Assembly: GCA_033064195.1 (NCBI GenBank)
Contig: JARBJD010000050.1
Location: forward strand, 186,001 to 250,000
Source: Blattamonas nauphoetae
Taxonomy: Eukaryota > Preaxostyla > Oxymonadida
Reading direction: 5' to 3'
Length of the DNA: 64,000 bases
The position numbers and the translations under genes are program-made. The notes below the pieces were generated by a model, which was not told where the DNA came from, searched no databases, and worked only from the letters and a program-made list of their open reading frames with translations. This document shows, one piece after another, positions 19,101 through 27,456 of the stretch (position 1 is its first letter; each line of letters begins with the position of its first letter).

Positions 19101-22100
19101 GGCGTCGTGTGATTCCTTTGAATGACCCTCCAGAGACAGACAGAATCGATCCTGTGTGTTGGATCAGTGCAGAGTCTGTCATGGTGAATTTCGAGAATGT
19201 GCAGTGATCGATTGTGATTGAGGCAGAGGTGACTGAGATCAGAGGATGGTTGAGTGCCTGAACTGGGGGTGACTGAGTGAAGGAGATCATTTGGAGTGTG
19301 AGTGAGTTGGCTGTCAATGTGATAGATGCTTCTCCTCCGATTGTCACTGTGTGGAGTGGCGAGGCTGATGTCAGTGTGTGAGCACCGAACACTTCTGAAA
19401 TTGACTCGGTCAGGAGGAAGGCTGAATCAATGATGGTTTTATTCTCCACTGTTGTCTTCTGAAGGGCGGATGAGAGGACAGAGCATGACAGTGCTTGAAT
19501 TCCACAGAGTGGATGGTCAGTTCCTGACGAATGAACATGCGTTGAAGTTGCAGTGTCAAGATGAGGATACCAATAATAAAGCAGAGATCCTGAACTTGCA
19601 TCTGACCCAGTGTTGATTCCGAACCATTTCGACTTCTCATCTTCTCCAAAAATGCCATTTTCGGGAATCGATGGTTTGATCGACGACAGAGTGTCTGTTT
19701 TCAGGAATGTGATGAGATCTGTTGACGAGATTGACCCAAGATGCCCCTCGTTCTTGCTGCTTGTGCACGAACTGAACGTGTTGTCTGAAATCGAGATCGT
19801 TCCAGAGCCAGTGAGACTCACAGAAACAACTCCACCGATCTCAGTCGAGTGGCACTGAGTGATTACACAATCCTTGATCAGAACTGAAGTTGCTACTGTT
19901 CCAGAGACGACTGAGCCAGCAACAGTGGTTGAGAATCCAGTGAAATTGCTAGTTGACAAGGTGAGAGACCCTGTGTTCGTGATTGTGAAGAGTGATCGAT
20001 CGAAAGAGGGGACTGTCGTTGTGAAGGAGAGTGATTCGACGGAGAGAGTGTTGGCTGTGATGGAAAAGCATCTGTCACGCTGAACATCCACAACTCGACC
20101 TGCAGTGTTCGATGTGATCGTAGCTGTGCTTGCGATGGTGACATCTTCGTTCAGTGAGAGTTTGGAATCGAGAAGGAACTTGGCGGCTGAATTAGTGTTG
20201 GTGAGAGCAAGTGACAGCTTCAAACACGGAAGTGCCTGAATTCCACAGAGTGGATGGTCCGTTCCTGACGAATGAACATGCGTTGAAGTTGCAGTGTCAA
20301 TATGAGGATACCAATAATACAGCAACGATCCCGAACTTGCCTCGACACCCGTATCCATTCCAAACCATTTCAACATCTCCTCATCTCCAAAAATGTCATT
20401 TGTGGGAAGTGATGGCTTGATTCCGTCCAGTCCACCTTCGGCCAAGAGCGTGTCCAAGCCAGTTCCAGCCAAATACACATTCTTCCCTTTCAATCCGTCA
20501 CACGACGAGAATGTCACGTTTGTATCTGTGAGTGTGAGTGATCCCCCATTCAGAGTAATCGCAAGGGCGCCTCCATTTCCATCCGACGTGCATGACGTGA
20601 ATGCTGTGTTTGCGATTGTGACAGAATTGCCTGCTCCAAGTGCTGACGAGAAGACCGCTCCATCGGTCGTGGATGTGAATCCGGTGAATGTGCAGTGGTT
20701 GATGTCGAGTGATCCTGTCTGAGAGAGCGTCAAGTATGAGGAAGTACGACTAACAGACGATCCATCCAAAACGAGCGTCGAAAGAGACAATGTAGAGGCG
20801 GAGACAGACAGAGAGCCAGTAGCACCGACCAGTAATTTTGATGTCGCTGGATGGCCTTTGACGGTTGTCTCGGATGAAATGGCGAGTCCATCTGAGTGCG
20901 ATGCTTCTGTGTCGATGGAGAGAGTGAATGGTGTTGAGCCTGATAGATGAGTGTGAGCTTGGTTGAGTGTCAGACATTTCCAAGTTGATGAACCGCACCC
21001 ATTCTCGTTCCGCCCTCCTGCTCCGACATGGATTGTGTGCTGTCGATATGGAACGAGGTGGTAGAGAAGCGAGATCGAGTGATAGACGGAGTTTTCTTCC
21101 TCATTCGTATCTGTTCCCCAAAGAGTGTTTGGAGAGTCCCAAGTGAGACCAGTGATGGCTTTTGTCCAGAATTCCGGGATGATGAGGGATTTGAAAGTGT
21201 GACCTCTGACGAAAACACACTCGCCTTTCATGTCTTGACCGCATGAACAGTCTGAGAAAGTGGCATCGATAACGAGCGACGAGGAGGGGAACGATTGAGG
21301 GCAGGAAATGAACAGAACTCCTCCATTTCCGACAGTTGAATGGCAATCTTTGAAGGAGGTTGTTCCAGAAATCTGAACTTTGTCAGATGTCGATGAGAGG
21401 GTGGAGTGGAGGACACTTCCATCGCCAGTTGACTTTGAAACGTTTTGGATTGTGACACTGTTGAGTTCGAGATTGCCTGCTGTCTGTTCGATGAGTGACT
21501 TGGTCGAGATGAATGTTGGTTGGAAGATCAGTTGTGTTCCGGTCATCTGCAGAGTGCCTGATGCGAGAGAGAAGAGTGGTGCTTGATGCGTTGACGCACT
21601 TGATGGGTTTTGGATCGTGACTGTCGATGCAATGGAGAGGACACTGGCTTTCACGACGAACAGTGGCTTTGTGATGGTTGTCGGAACGAACAAGTTGATC
21701 GCCTCGAACGAGAGAGGACCATTCTGAACAAAAAACTGAGTGCTCTGATCGGTTGAGACTGTTTGAGTGAGCTTCGTCGTCAGAACGGATCCAAGTTCGA
21801 GCGAGTTGATCTCGCCTGTGAGTGTGTAGGCAGATAAGAAAACAACTTCCTGATTGAATGCGTTCAGTTTCGAATGAACATTCTCAAACGACTTGCACGG
21901 CAGCTTCTCCTTCCCACAATTCTCATGATCCCAGAAACTTCCATCCACATGCATGCTTCCTTCAATGAATGGATACAGCAGATACGCAAGAGGCCCACTT
22001 TTGACTTCAGAGCCATCTTCTTCGCCAACCACTCTGTCCATCACAGCAGAAGTGAGAGTGTCCTCGGCACCGATCAGGGATTCCCAGCTTTCGGTGACTG

Positions 22101-25100
22101 TCGATACGATGTTCGAACCTTTCAGGAAGATATCGTGGGAACCGATTGTGACTGCCGATGAGACCTGCACAGATGTCATCGAAACACAACCTGCATCGAA
22201 AGATCTTTCGATGAAGACACTCCGCCCTTTCTGAGATTCACCGCAGTTGCACGACGAGAAAGAGACAGACGAGAGGGTGATTGTTCCTGTCGACGTCGAA
22301 TGGAAGACTGATCCCGAGCCTTCCGTGGTTATTCCAGAGAAGTCGATTGCGTCGAGAGTGAGAGACGCAGCTCCGGTGAGTTTGATGAGGCTGTTTGAGT
22401 CAGAGAAAGACATCGGTGTGAACGAGACACTTGTCAACGAGAGACTGCCGTCACTGATTGAGAAGAACGACGCCGAGCGTGTCGTTGTTGCATGTGTTGG
22501 CAAGATCGAGAAATGAATGTCGCTCAGGGCGAGTGATCCAGACGTCTGAACGATCAGAGACGAGTCGATCTCACCTGAGTGTTGGAAAGTGGTTGACGAC
22601 TCTCCACTTCCAGCGACAAGAAGTGTTTTGTCATCAAGTGACACCAACGACTCCAGAGAAGTTCCATCTGCAGCTGAGATCAGCCAAGTGTGCCCTTTTC
22701 CAATGCGAGGTGCGAGACAGGAGAGAGATACGCATCCAGTTGCCTCTGTCCAACAGAAGACTTCTGCTGACCCTTCTGAGGGATCGATCGTGAGAGCGTT
22801 GGGCTTGGGGATGAAGACTGTTGTTGTGTCGCCGTCGACAGACGAGATGGGAGTGTCTGTGGTGCTGATTGAGTTCGAGATGGGGCTGGTGAGCGTGACC
22901 GAAGACGCGACGAAGAGAGACGAGGCATCAGAACCCGAGCAATCCTCAAAAACGAGATCGGAGAGTGTGAGGGTGGTCATGCATGAGCAGATCGAGAGAG
23001 CTGCTTTCTGTGTCCCGTCTGTGAGGTGAGCAAAAGTGGTTGAAGTGACTGTCACAGTCTTCACGTTCGCCGTCGTGATCCCTCCAACACAGTCAGATAC
23101 AGCGTTTCCATGAAGCTTCGCTTTGTTTATGATGAGTTCTCCTCCTTCGCTGAGTCTTTCGAACGAGATCAGAGGACCTGCTGTGCCATGCAGTCCTGTG
23201 AACACAGATTCCTGAATTTCGAGTTTTGTCACATCTCCTTCACATCTCACAATACTGCCTTGGCTGAACTCGATTCCGATAAATTTCACATTCTTCAGAA
23301 ATGCCGTTCCTTCAGTCATTTTGATGATGCTTGTCTGCACAATTGGAGTCAGTCCATCTTCGTTCTGGAATTCACATGATTCAATCGTCAGTGGTCCTGC
23401 TCCAACAACCTTCACAATGCTGGCTGTCTCGCACGGAACAAACGTGAAGAGGCTCAGCGACAGCATCCCAACACCAAGCTCCATGAATCTGTCTTCGCCT
23501 GATTGAGGATCAAAGCTGACAACTGGATGCTCATCACCATTCGAAGAGAATGAAGCGGGTTTCTCGGCGACATTGAACGAGAGTGTCTCTTCATATCGAC
23601 CTCCTTCAACGAGCACAGAAGTGAAAGCGTTCGCCAGCCTGTTCGCGCCAGTGAAGCCGATCGATTGACATTTCGGATACGAATCTGATCCACATCCAGG
23701 TTCATCGTTCCCTGCTTCGGTGCTCACTACTACACCTGGTGTCGGGAGATGGATGTCCAGGAGTGTGAGGTTTCCTGCTTCATAAACGGTGAAATCTACG
23801 AAGAATGGAGCAATGATTACGATTCTTGGGAATGCTGAAGTGCTGAAGCAATTCACGAAGGAGGATTTGTCCTTCAGGACTCGTTCCCAGATAGGATAGG
23901 TACGAAATCGGATGTCGTTTCCACTTGCCATTGTCTTTGTCGTCCCATTCACTGTGCCTTCTCGACTTCCGTTTGCCACGTTCGAGAAGAACGTGCAACT
24001 GAAAAAAGCAATTTCGGCGTCATTGTCAGTAACACTCGAACATATTACATTCCCATCTCGGCATTCACCGTGTGCGAAGAGGAGATTGGAATAAATGATC
24101 GAACCAGATGCTTCATTGTTGTCGAGACACCCCGCTGTCGCTGTAGCCTTACAATCTTCAAACCGGACATTTGAGAGAACAGACGCGAGGGGCATTCCAG
24201 ACAAACCAATTCCTCCTCCCCAGGGATGATAAATGGACCCAGGAAAGGTGTCAATTGCATAACAATGCGAGGTATTGCAATATTGTACGATGAGAGAAGT
24301 GGGCTGGATCATCCGAATTCCACCTCCATAAATAGCTTGGCAATTAGAGAAGACACTACGCGTAATGGATGCTCCCCCACTTCCTTCGTAAGAAGCGATG
24401 AATATCCCTCCACCATCACACGAAAAATCGTTTGAATTGTGTGTGGCTCTGCATTCTTCGAATGTGCAATTATCGACGGCAAGATTCGCCCCAGAATTGC
24501 ATCGAATACCACCACCATGCTGGTTCAACGAGACACATTGCGTAAACGTGCATTGTTGGTAGCGGTGGTCCACTGAAACGATTTGGGCGGTCGTCGTTGT
24601 GGTTGGTCCGAACGGTTCTCCAGTTCGATTTGTGTATGTGCTGCGGGAGCGAGTGAATGTGGTATTGGCGGCGAGGAGAGATGTTCGGTCTTCCGTGTCA
24701 CGCACCACTCCTCCGAACAGCACATTCTCGCAGTCGACAAAATGCGTGTTCATAACGGACACATTATGGAAAAGCGGGGCTTGTGATGGTTTGCAAAAGG
24801 AAGGGCAGTGGCTGATGTTCGAGAAATGGCAGTGATCAGTCTGAGATGTCTGCACGGACGAGCAGCAGATGAACGAACCAGGCGACGTCACCACAACATT
24901 AGAGAATGAACAGCTGTGGAAGGAGACGGTGCTGGATGCGGATGCAGTGGTGGAGAGGGAGGGGGATTGATTCTGGGAGGCCGAGAAGTCGAAGTCTGAG
25001 TTCAGAATTTGAACAGTGGAATCACTGCATTCAATTGGTGACACATCTTCAATCACCGAAATAACTGAGTTGGCCACAAGACATTCAGAATGATTGATAA

Positions 25101-25425
25101 CTGTCAGTATTCGGGCAGTCAATGGTTGGAAAGCAAGGCTGGTGAATGAAGCTGTTGAGTTTGTCAAATGCAAAAGTGTTCCTTTTACCTGTTGACTCTC
25201 CAAAATGGTAGGACGTGATTGGACATTCCCACTAACGGCGATAATTTTTGATGAGATCTCCACAGTTCTTGATTGGTATCGTGGATATTGGAGCAAGATG
25301 GTTTGTGGAGTTTCTTCGCGATTGGACACACGTGAAAATGATGAGATCGTTTCTCCAAGATCAGGAACTTGGAGGTCATCAAGATCTAGAGTGAGAGTCC
25401 AGGTCCACGTGAGAAGGAATAACAT
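16177..25425 (-). CDS. Giant beta-helix surface receptor with a pseudokinase tail, ~3,082 aa
   Basis: Likely a type I membrane protein. The ATG at 25,425 starts a hydrophobic signal peptide (LFLLTWTWTLTL). The frame is open 27 nt further upstream, but only from a TTG. Residues ~30-2,700 are Ser/Thr-rich short beta repeats typical of a pectin-lyase-like right-handed beta-helix. They contain at least six module starts with a Cys pair spaced like CGIQALPC (near nt 18,665, 19,485, 20,225, 20,975, 21,900 and 23,690). One transmembrane helix lies at about 2,750-2,771, followed by RRRR. The last ~180 residues resemble a protein kinase C-lobe: RAPE at 2973-2976, an FSLGLVLYEIETG helix and Arg3055. 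No glycine loop, VAIK lysine, HRD or DFG is visible (DFG position reads DMN), so it is probably a pseudokinase. It is intronless. Confidence 0.8.
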   Translation of the reverse strand: MLFLLTWTWTLTLDLDDLQVPDLGETISSFSRVSNREETPQTILLQYPRYQSRTVEISSKIIAVSGNVQSRPTILESQQVKGTLLHLTNSTASFTSLAFQPLTARILTVINHSECLVANSVISVIEDVSPIECSDSTVQILNSDFDFSASQNQSPSLSTTASASSTVSFHSCSFSNVVVTSPGSFICCSSVQTSQTDHCHFSNISHCPSFCKPSQAPLFHNVSVMNTHFVDCENVLFGGVVRDTEDRTSLLAANTTFTRSRSTYTNRTGEPFGPTTTTTAQIVSVDHRYQQCTFTQCVSLNQHGGGIRCNSGANLAVDNCTFEECRATHNSNDFSCDGGGIFIASYEGSGGASITRSVFSNCQAIYGGGIRMIQPTSLIVQYCNTSHCYAIDTFPGSIYHPWGGGIGLSGMPLASVLSNVRFEDCKATATAGCLDNNEASGSIIYSNLLFAHGECRDGNVICSSVTDNDAEIAFFSCTFFSNVANGSREGTVNGTTKTMASGNDIRFRTYPIWERVLKDKSSFVNCFSTSAFPRIVIIAPFFVDFTVYEAGNLTLLDIHLPTPGVVVSTEAGNDEPGCGSDSYPKCQSIGFTGANRLANAFTSVLVEGGRYEETLSFNVAEKPASFSSNGDEHPVVSFDPQSGEDRFMELGVGMLSLSLFTFVPCETASIVKVVGAGPLTIESCEFQNEDGLTPIVQTSIIKMTEGTAFLKNVKFIGIEFSQGSIVRCEGDVTKLEIQESVFTGLHGTAGPLISFERLSEGGELIINKAKLHGNAVSDCVGGITTANVKTVTVTSTTFAHLTDGTQKAALSICSCMTTLTLSDLVFEDCSGSDASSLFVASSVTLTSPISNSISTTDTPISSVDGDTTTVFIPKPNALTIDPSEGSAEVFCWTEATGCVSLSCLAPRIGKGHTWLISAADGTSLESLVSLDDKTLLVAGSGESSTTFQHSGEIDSSLIVQTSGSLALSDIHFSILPTHATTTRSASFFSISDGSLSLTSVSFTPMSFSDSNSLIKLTGAASLTLDAIDFSGITTEGSGSVFHSTSTGTITLSSVSFSSCNCGESQKGRSVFIERSFDAGCVSMTSVQVSSAVTIGSHDIFLKGSNIVSTVTESWESLIGAEDTLTSAVMDRVVGEEDGSEVKSGPLAYLLYPFIEGSMHVDGSFWDHENCGKEKLPCKSFENVHSKLNAFNQEVVFLSAYTLTGEINSLELGSVLTTKLTQTVSTDQSTQFFVQNGPLSFEAINLFVPTTITKPLFVVKASVLSIASTVTIQNPSSASTHQAPLFSLASGTLQMTGTQLIFQPTFISTKSLIEQTAGNLELNSVTIQNVSKSTGDGSVLHSTLSSTSDKVQISGTTSFKDCHSTVGNGGVLFISCPQSFPSSSLVIDATFSDCSCGQDMKGECVFVRGHTFKSLIIPEFWTKAITGLTWDSPNTLWGTDTNEEENSVYHSISLLYHLVPYRQHTIHVGAGGRNENGCGSSTWKCLTLNQAHTHLSGSTPFTLSIDTEASHSDGLAISSETTVKGHPATSKLLVGATGSLSVSASTLSLSTLVLDGSSVSRTSSYLTLSQTGSLDINHCTFTGFTSTTDGAVFSSALGAGNSVTIANTAFTSCTSDGNGGALAITLNGGSLTLTDTNVTFSSCDGLKGKNVYLAGTGLDTLLAEGGLDGIKPSLPTNDIFGDEEMLKWFGMDTGVEASSGSLLYYWYPHIDTATSTHVHSSGTDHPLCGIQALPCLKLSLALTNTNSAAKFLLDSKLSLNEDVTIASTATITSNTAGRVVDVQRDRCFSITANTLSVESLSFTTTVPSFDRSLFTITNTGSLTLSTSNFTGFSTTVAGSVVSGTVATSVLIKDCVITQCHSTEIGGVVSVSLTGSGTISISDNTFSSCTSSKNEGHLGSISSTDLITFLKTDTLSSIKPSIPENGIFGEDEKSKWFGINTGSDASSGSLLYYWYPHLDTATSTHVHSSGTDHPLCGIQALSCSVLSSALQKTTVENKTIIDSAFLLTESISEVFGAHTLTSASPLHTVTIGGEASITLTANSLTLQMISFTQSPPVQALNHPLISVTSASITIDHCTFSKFTMTDSALIQHTGSILSVSGGSFKGITRRQGEGAVLASTFTDGMELHVDGVTLDTVASETGLADGLFISFLDLTTPSHSTPFSLTNLVFKQSSSSNADSSHFVCIVGNDFSTWITTEDPRFAGSYESLPSDSWLWSVDKQTELSGSVVFYLKEGTGPVGVSDAGYLISKCGYYSVWCKGLKYGLERADSRNQVQINIHDTVTLVTLIDLNEEYRIHGKLSSSVIVLTQNGGFVIDSGEEVMFDGMTLKVAGNADRSALEVLDGHFHLKNARVVVSTVAALPFFHCQDSQLTFESVVIGKLAPISSHDEPAVSQTLIKLDRTKMSFVDITLESELPAKSTFLEISNGTTELNKLHLSPTIKTVAVLVSMNGGSFSLVDLSLNAVAITSTPFVFSEVTLCTLTNLTASELPSAELIHIDSSDSFTLQSCSFRGESEASSHLNEDTLCSWSTGLISINSTPTTIRGSEFTSLGQGALIVNGSKVSVATSEFMINSAGNSEFPSAHRNIRCKEGNVTFVDLSSGDGVNNTSLWISGENCEVRVKEEKIISPFFQPAFDAEKSSSKQEKNKTLTVTLVAGLLIPCGLQIEIYESSKESDHISSFMKLLTPSTTTSFTEEKVILSLSPTEVASKLNASEEWKGRIVTRDEQRSSSFVVKRSLSDERKSQAIQAMKWVIPVVCAVLALLFVIILLIVLCRRRRQKKATEKKDKEELNDVQDEKIEVLNDDLLYPATSLVNAVPSHAPLDKEDDTEPKLTQQANPSHHPDTQAFTSVEVVKVEHGVQVGQINKRDTLYNRLHSNQKQPISKGMTAQQIVRSLMKLYNVNSALDLFTRFSSHVVLFDKDGQVYLDMNRSNPAQPAVPLVEGQPIAQAQPATDSNLTQTSPFSQREGFEMMRWRAPETIVERGEEKKDVRPDQAAVFSLGLVLYEIETGLVPFGELDAVNASRQLRTGCLPKMELVGSDDLSILIAECLSLDGKNRPKLDSLESRLASISFKADFTPNLLEFT
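19490..20335 (-). repeat. Internal duplicated module in the receptor ectodomain (741-nt period)
   Basis: A ~95-bp stretch starting at 19,497 recurs almost unchanged at 20,238. The offset is exactly 741 nt (247 codons), in frame. Both encode a segment with SSGSLLYYWYPH and CGIQAL. A more diverged module boundary lies roughly another 745 nt away, near 20,980. This is the trace of in-frame tandem duplication of a beta-helix module. Confidence 0.75.
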
Positions 25426-25549
25426 TGCCTTAACGATCAACCCATAGTTCAAAAAAATTCTGTTGAATGTCTTACGGTTTTTGTTGGCTGCTTTTCGCCA
25501 TTCCTTTTGGACATTTATTTCATCACAATCTCTTTCTTCGATTCGATGT

Positions 25550-25565
25550 TCTGACCCATAACGAG
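25550..25565 (+). promoter_or_regulatory. Family A leader box of A2
   Basis: TCTGACCCATAACGAG, ending exactly 24 nt before the ATG at 25,590. It lies in the 164-bp gap between A2 and the divergent receptor gene. Confidence 0.75.
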
Positions 25566-25589
25566 CATTTCTTCATCAAATCTGACAGA

Positions 25590-26663
25590 ATGACCGCGAT
25601 TGACAAGAAAACAGACACCTCCTCAAGCTCAGCACACTCTTTTATGTCAATCTCTCCGTTACCATTTTCAATGGATTGCTCACCGTTCCTGAATTGGAGC
25701 GGAGACGAACTTGTATCTGAATCCGAAAAGGCTGTTGTCTTTCGGTCTCTCGTTGCCACTTTGAAGTCACAGCCTGCATTAGATGCCTCTCAGGAAGCAA
25801 AAGCCGTGAGGTTTCTCGAATCTGTAAAGCCCTCTAATGAATCATCAGCTAATGCTTTTCTCAACTGCCTTGCATCGTCCACTGATAATTCTTTGACCGA
25901 CTTCGGGCAGTGCATTGCAGTGCTCATTTCTTCTGCCAGTAAGGCTATCACCACAGCCGCATTGAAGCTGCTCTCTAATCAACTTCTTTGTTGTTCAGCT
26001 CAAAACGTTCTTCTCCTCATCAAAGCTGATCTGGTCCATCAACTCATCATGACTCTCAATCCCCACTCTCTTTCCTTTGCTGACGCAGTCCATATCCACA
26101 CTTCTCTCCTGTCGATCATCACCAACTCTCTCTGGCTCACAACTCCATATTATCTCTCCCAACTCGGAATTAAAGATGACACTGAGCGACAAACTGTTCA
26201 CGAGACGGTTTTGCAGCAAGTTCTGTCCCCTTTGGAGAAGTATATTTGGCATCTGTGCATGAACCGCTTTTCGATCGTCGATGGCGACATGTCGAATGAA
26301 TTCATGACTCTTCTCACTCGAATCCTCCGAATATGCCCTTATTATCAACCATCAATGGATATCGTCGTAAATATGCCAATCGTCCTTACGATTCCAAGTT
26401 GTCTCGCATTCTTCGAAAATGATGCCTCAATCTATCGTTTTGTGTATGATATCGTGCTTATCCAGCAGGACTTGAACAAAAAAATGGGTGAAGTGCGACA
26501 GATGTGGCAGAAAGTGCATCGAATGCTGAGAATGGAGGGCATCGAAGATATGATTGAAAAAAAACATCAAAACGACAAAAACACTCGCTTCGGAAGATGG
26601 ATTGTTCACTTCTCGATCAAATGGAACAACTTGCAGGACATGAACCTTCCACAGCAGGAATAG
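25590..26663 (+). CDS. Family A protein A2, 357 aa
   Basis: An intact family member with the same landmarks as A1: SPFLNWSG, FRSLVATLK, LLIKADLVHQL, EKYIWHLCMNRFSIVDGDMS, IPSCLAFF and MEGIEDMIEKK. The open frame extends 41 codons upstream from a TTG. I place the start at 25,590 because that gives 357 codons, aligns with all other copies and sits 24 nt after the leader box. Variation is concentrated in the first 30 residues and near positions 290-310. Function is unknown; the fold looks helical-repeat. It is intronless. It heads the plus-strand array and is head-to-head with the receptor gene. Confidence 0.85.
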   Translation: MTAIDKKTDTSSSSAHSFMSISPLPFSMDCSPFLNWSGDELVSESEKAVVFRSLVATLKSQPALDASQEAKAVRFLESVKPSNESSANAFLNCLASSTDNSLTDFGQCIAVLISSASKAITTAALKLLSNQLLCCSAQNVLLLIKADLVHQLIMTLNPHSLSFADAVHIHTSLLSIITNSLWLTTPYYLSQLGIKDDTERQTVHETVLQQVLSPLEKYIWHLCMNRFSIVDGDMSNEFMTLLTRILRICPYYQPSMDIVVNMPIVLTIPSCLAFFENDASIYRFVYDIVLIQQDLNKKMGEVRQMWQKVHRMLRMEGIEDMIEKKHQNDKNTRFGRWIVHFSIKWNNLQDMNLPQQE

Positions 26664-27180
26664 AAACTGACAAGATCCAGCGAACGATTTCGTACAGTTA
26701 CTGACTTGTGGACAACAAACACTGTTTGCGTGTGATCGTTGTCGACTCTGACATCACCTCATGGTTTCTACTGTCCGAAAGATTCGGATTCTCTCTCGCC
26801 AGTCTCCCTCCCTCGATGGTCGCCACACTCTCCTTCTCCTTCGCCGCCACATTCACACTCTCGCACTGCTCCAACTGCTCCGAAATGGAAGCTGTCGATG
26901 CTGACGATTGGTTGGAGTTTGTGTGAGATCTTTGATTTGTGATTGTGCCACAGGATTGTCTTCTGTTGTTGCCGCCGATGCGATGCCATTTCGGAATCGA
27001 TCCACATCGTCGATCGTCGTCGACACTTCGGAAAGGCGAAAGATTCAAAATGGATGTTCATGCACAACAACCACTCGCTCCTCGCCCTCTCACCCGAGGA
27101 GAGATACTGAAAGAACAAATGATTCTGAGCCAGAAATCAGATCCGAACGATGCCTCTCTTCCAACTGAGCCTTCCTCGTG
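26664..27180 (+). repeat. Family A spacer repeat after A2
   Basis: It matches the segment following A1, A3, A5 and A6, including the stretch that starts with CTCTCGCCAGTCTCCC and the block with CGATCGTCGTCGACAC. Similarity fades near 27,180. Short open frames here change between copies and are not called as genes. Confidence 0.6.
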
Positions 27181-27456
27181 AATCGGAACAAACCAACACG
27201 CTCTTCGTTGGATGATGTGGAGACAAAGGGACTGTCCCGTGGCCACTCGCACTGCCACAATGGACTCGACGGAACAGACTGTGTCTGGATGGCTGTTGCA
27301 CTGGAAGGATGTTTGTTTCTGCCTTGAAGTTCAGACACGCATTCGATGACACTCTGATAGCCCAGACAGAGACATTTCTGAACTCTGTTGTCCCAAATGG
27401 TCAACCATGAACAGATGCTCTCCTCAACAGCCTCGCACAAATATCCAGTGGGATCG
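27181..27456. other. Unmatched segment before the UBX2 duplicate
   Basis: About 275 bp between the spacer repeat and the left breakpoint of the duplicated UBX block. I see no gene. It replaces the region that encodes the UBX1 N-terminus. Confidence 0.4.

Noticed and set aside
25426-25452. Upstream TTG as the start of the receptor (and TTG/GTG starts for B1, B2, the cyclin-like gene and A2)
   Set aside because: A eukaryotic gene should start at ATG. In-frame ATGs give a better signal peptide, family-consistent lengths or proper leader spacing.
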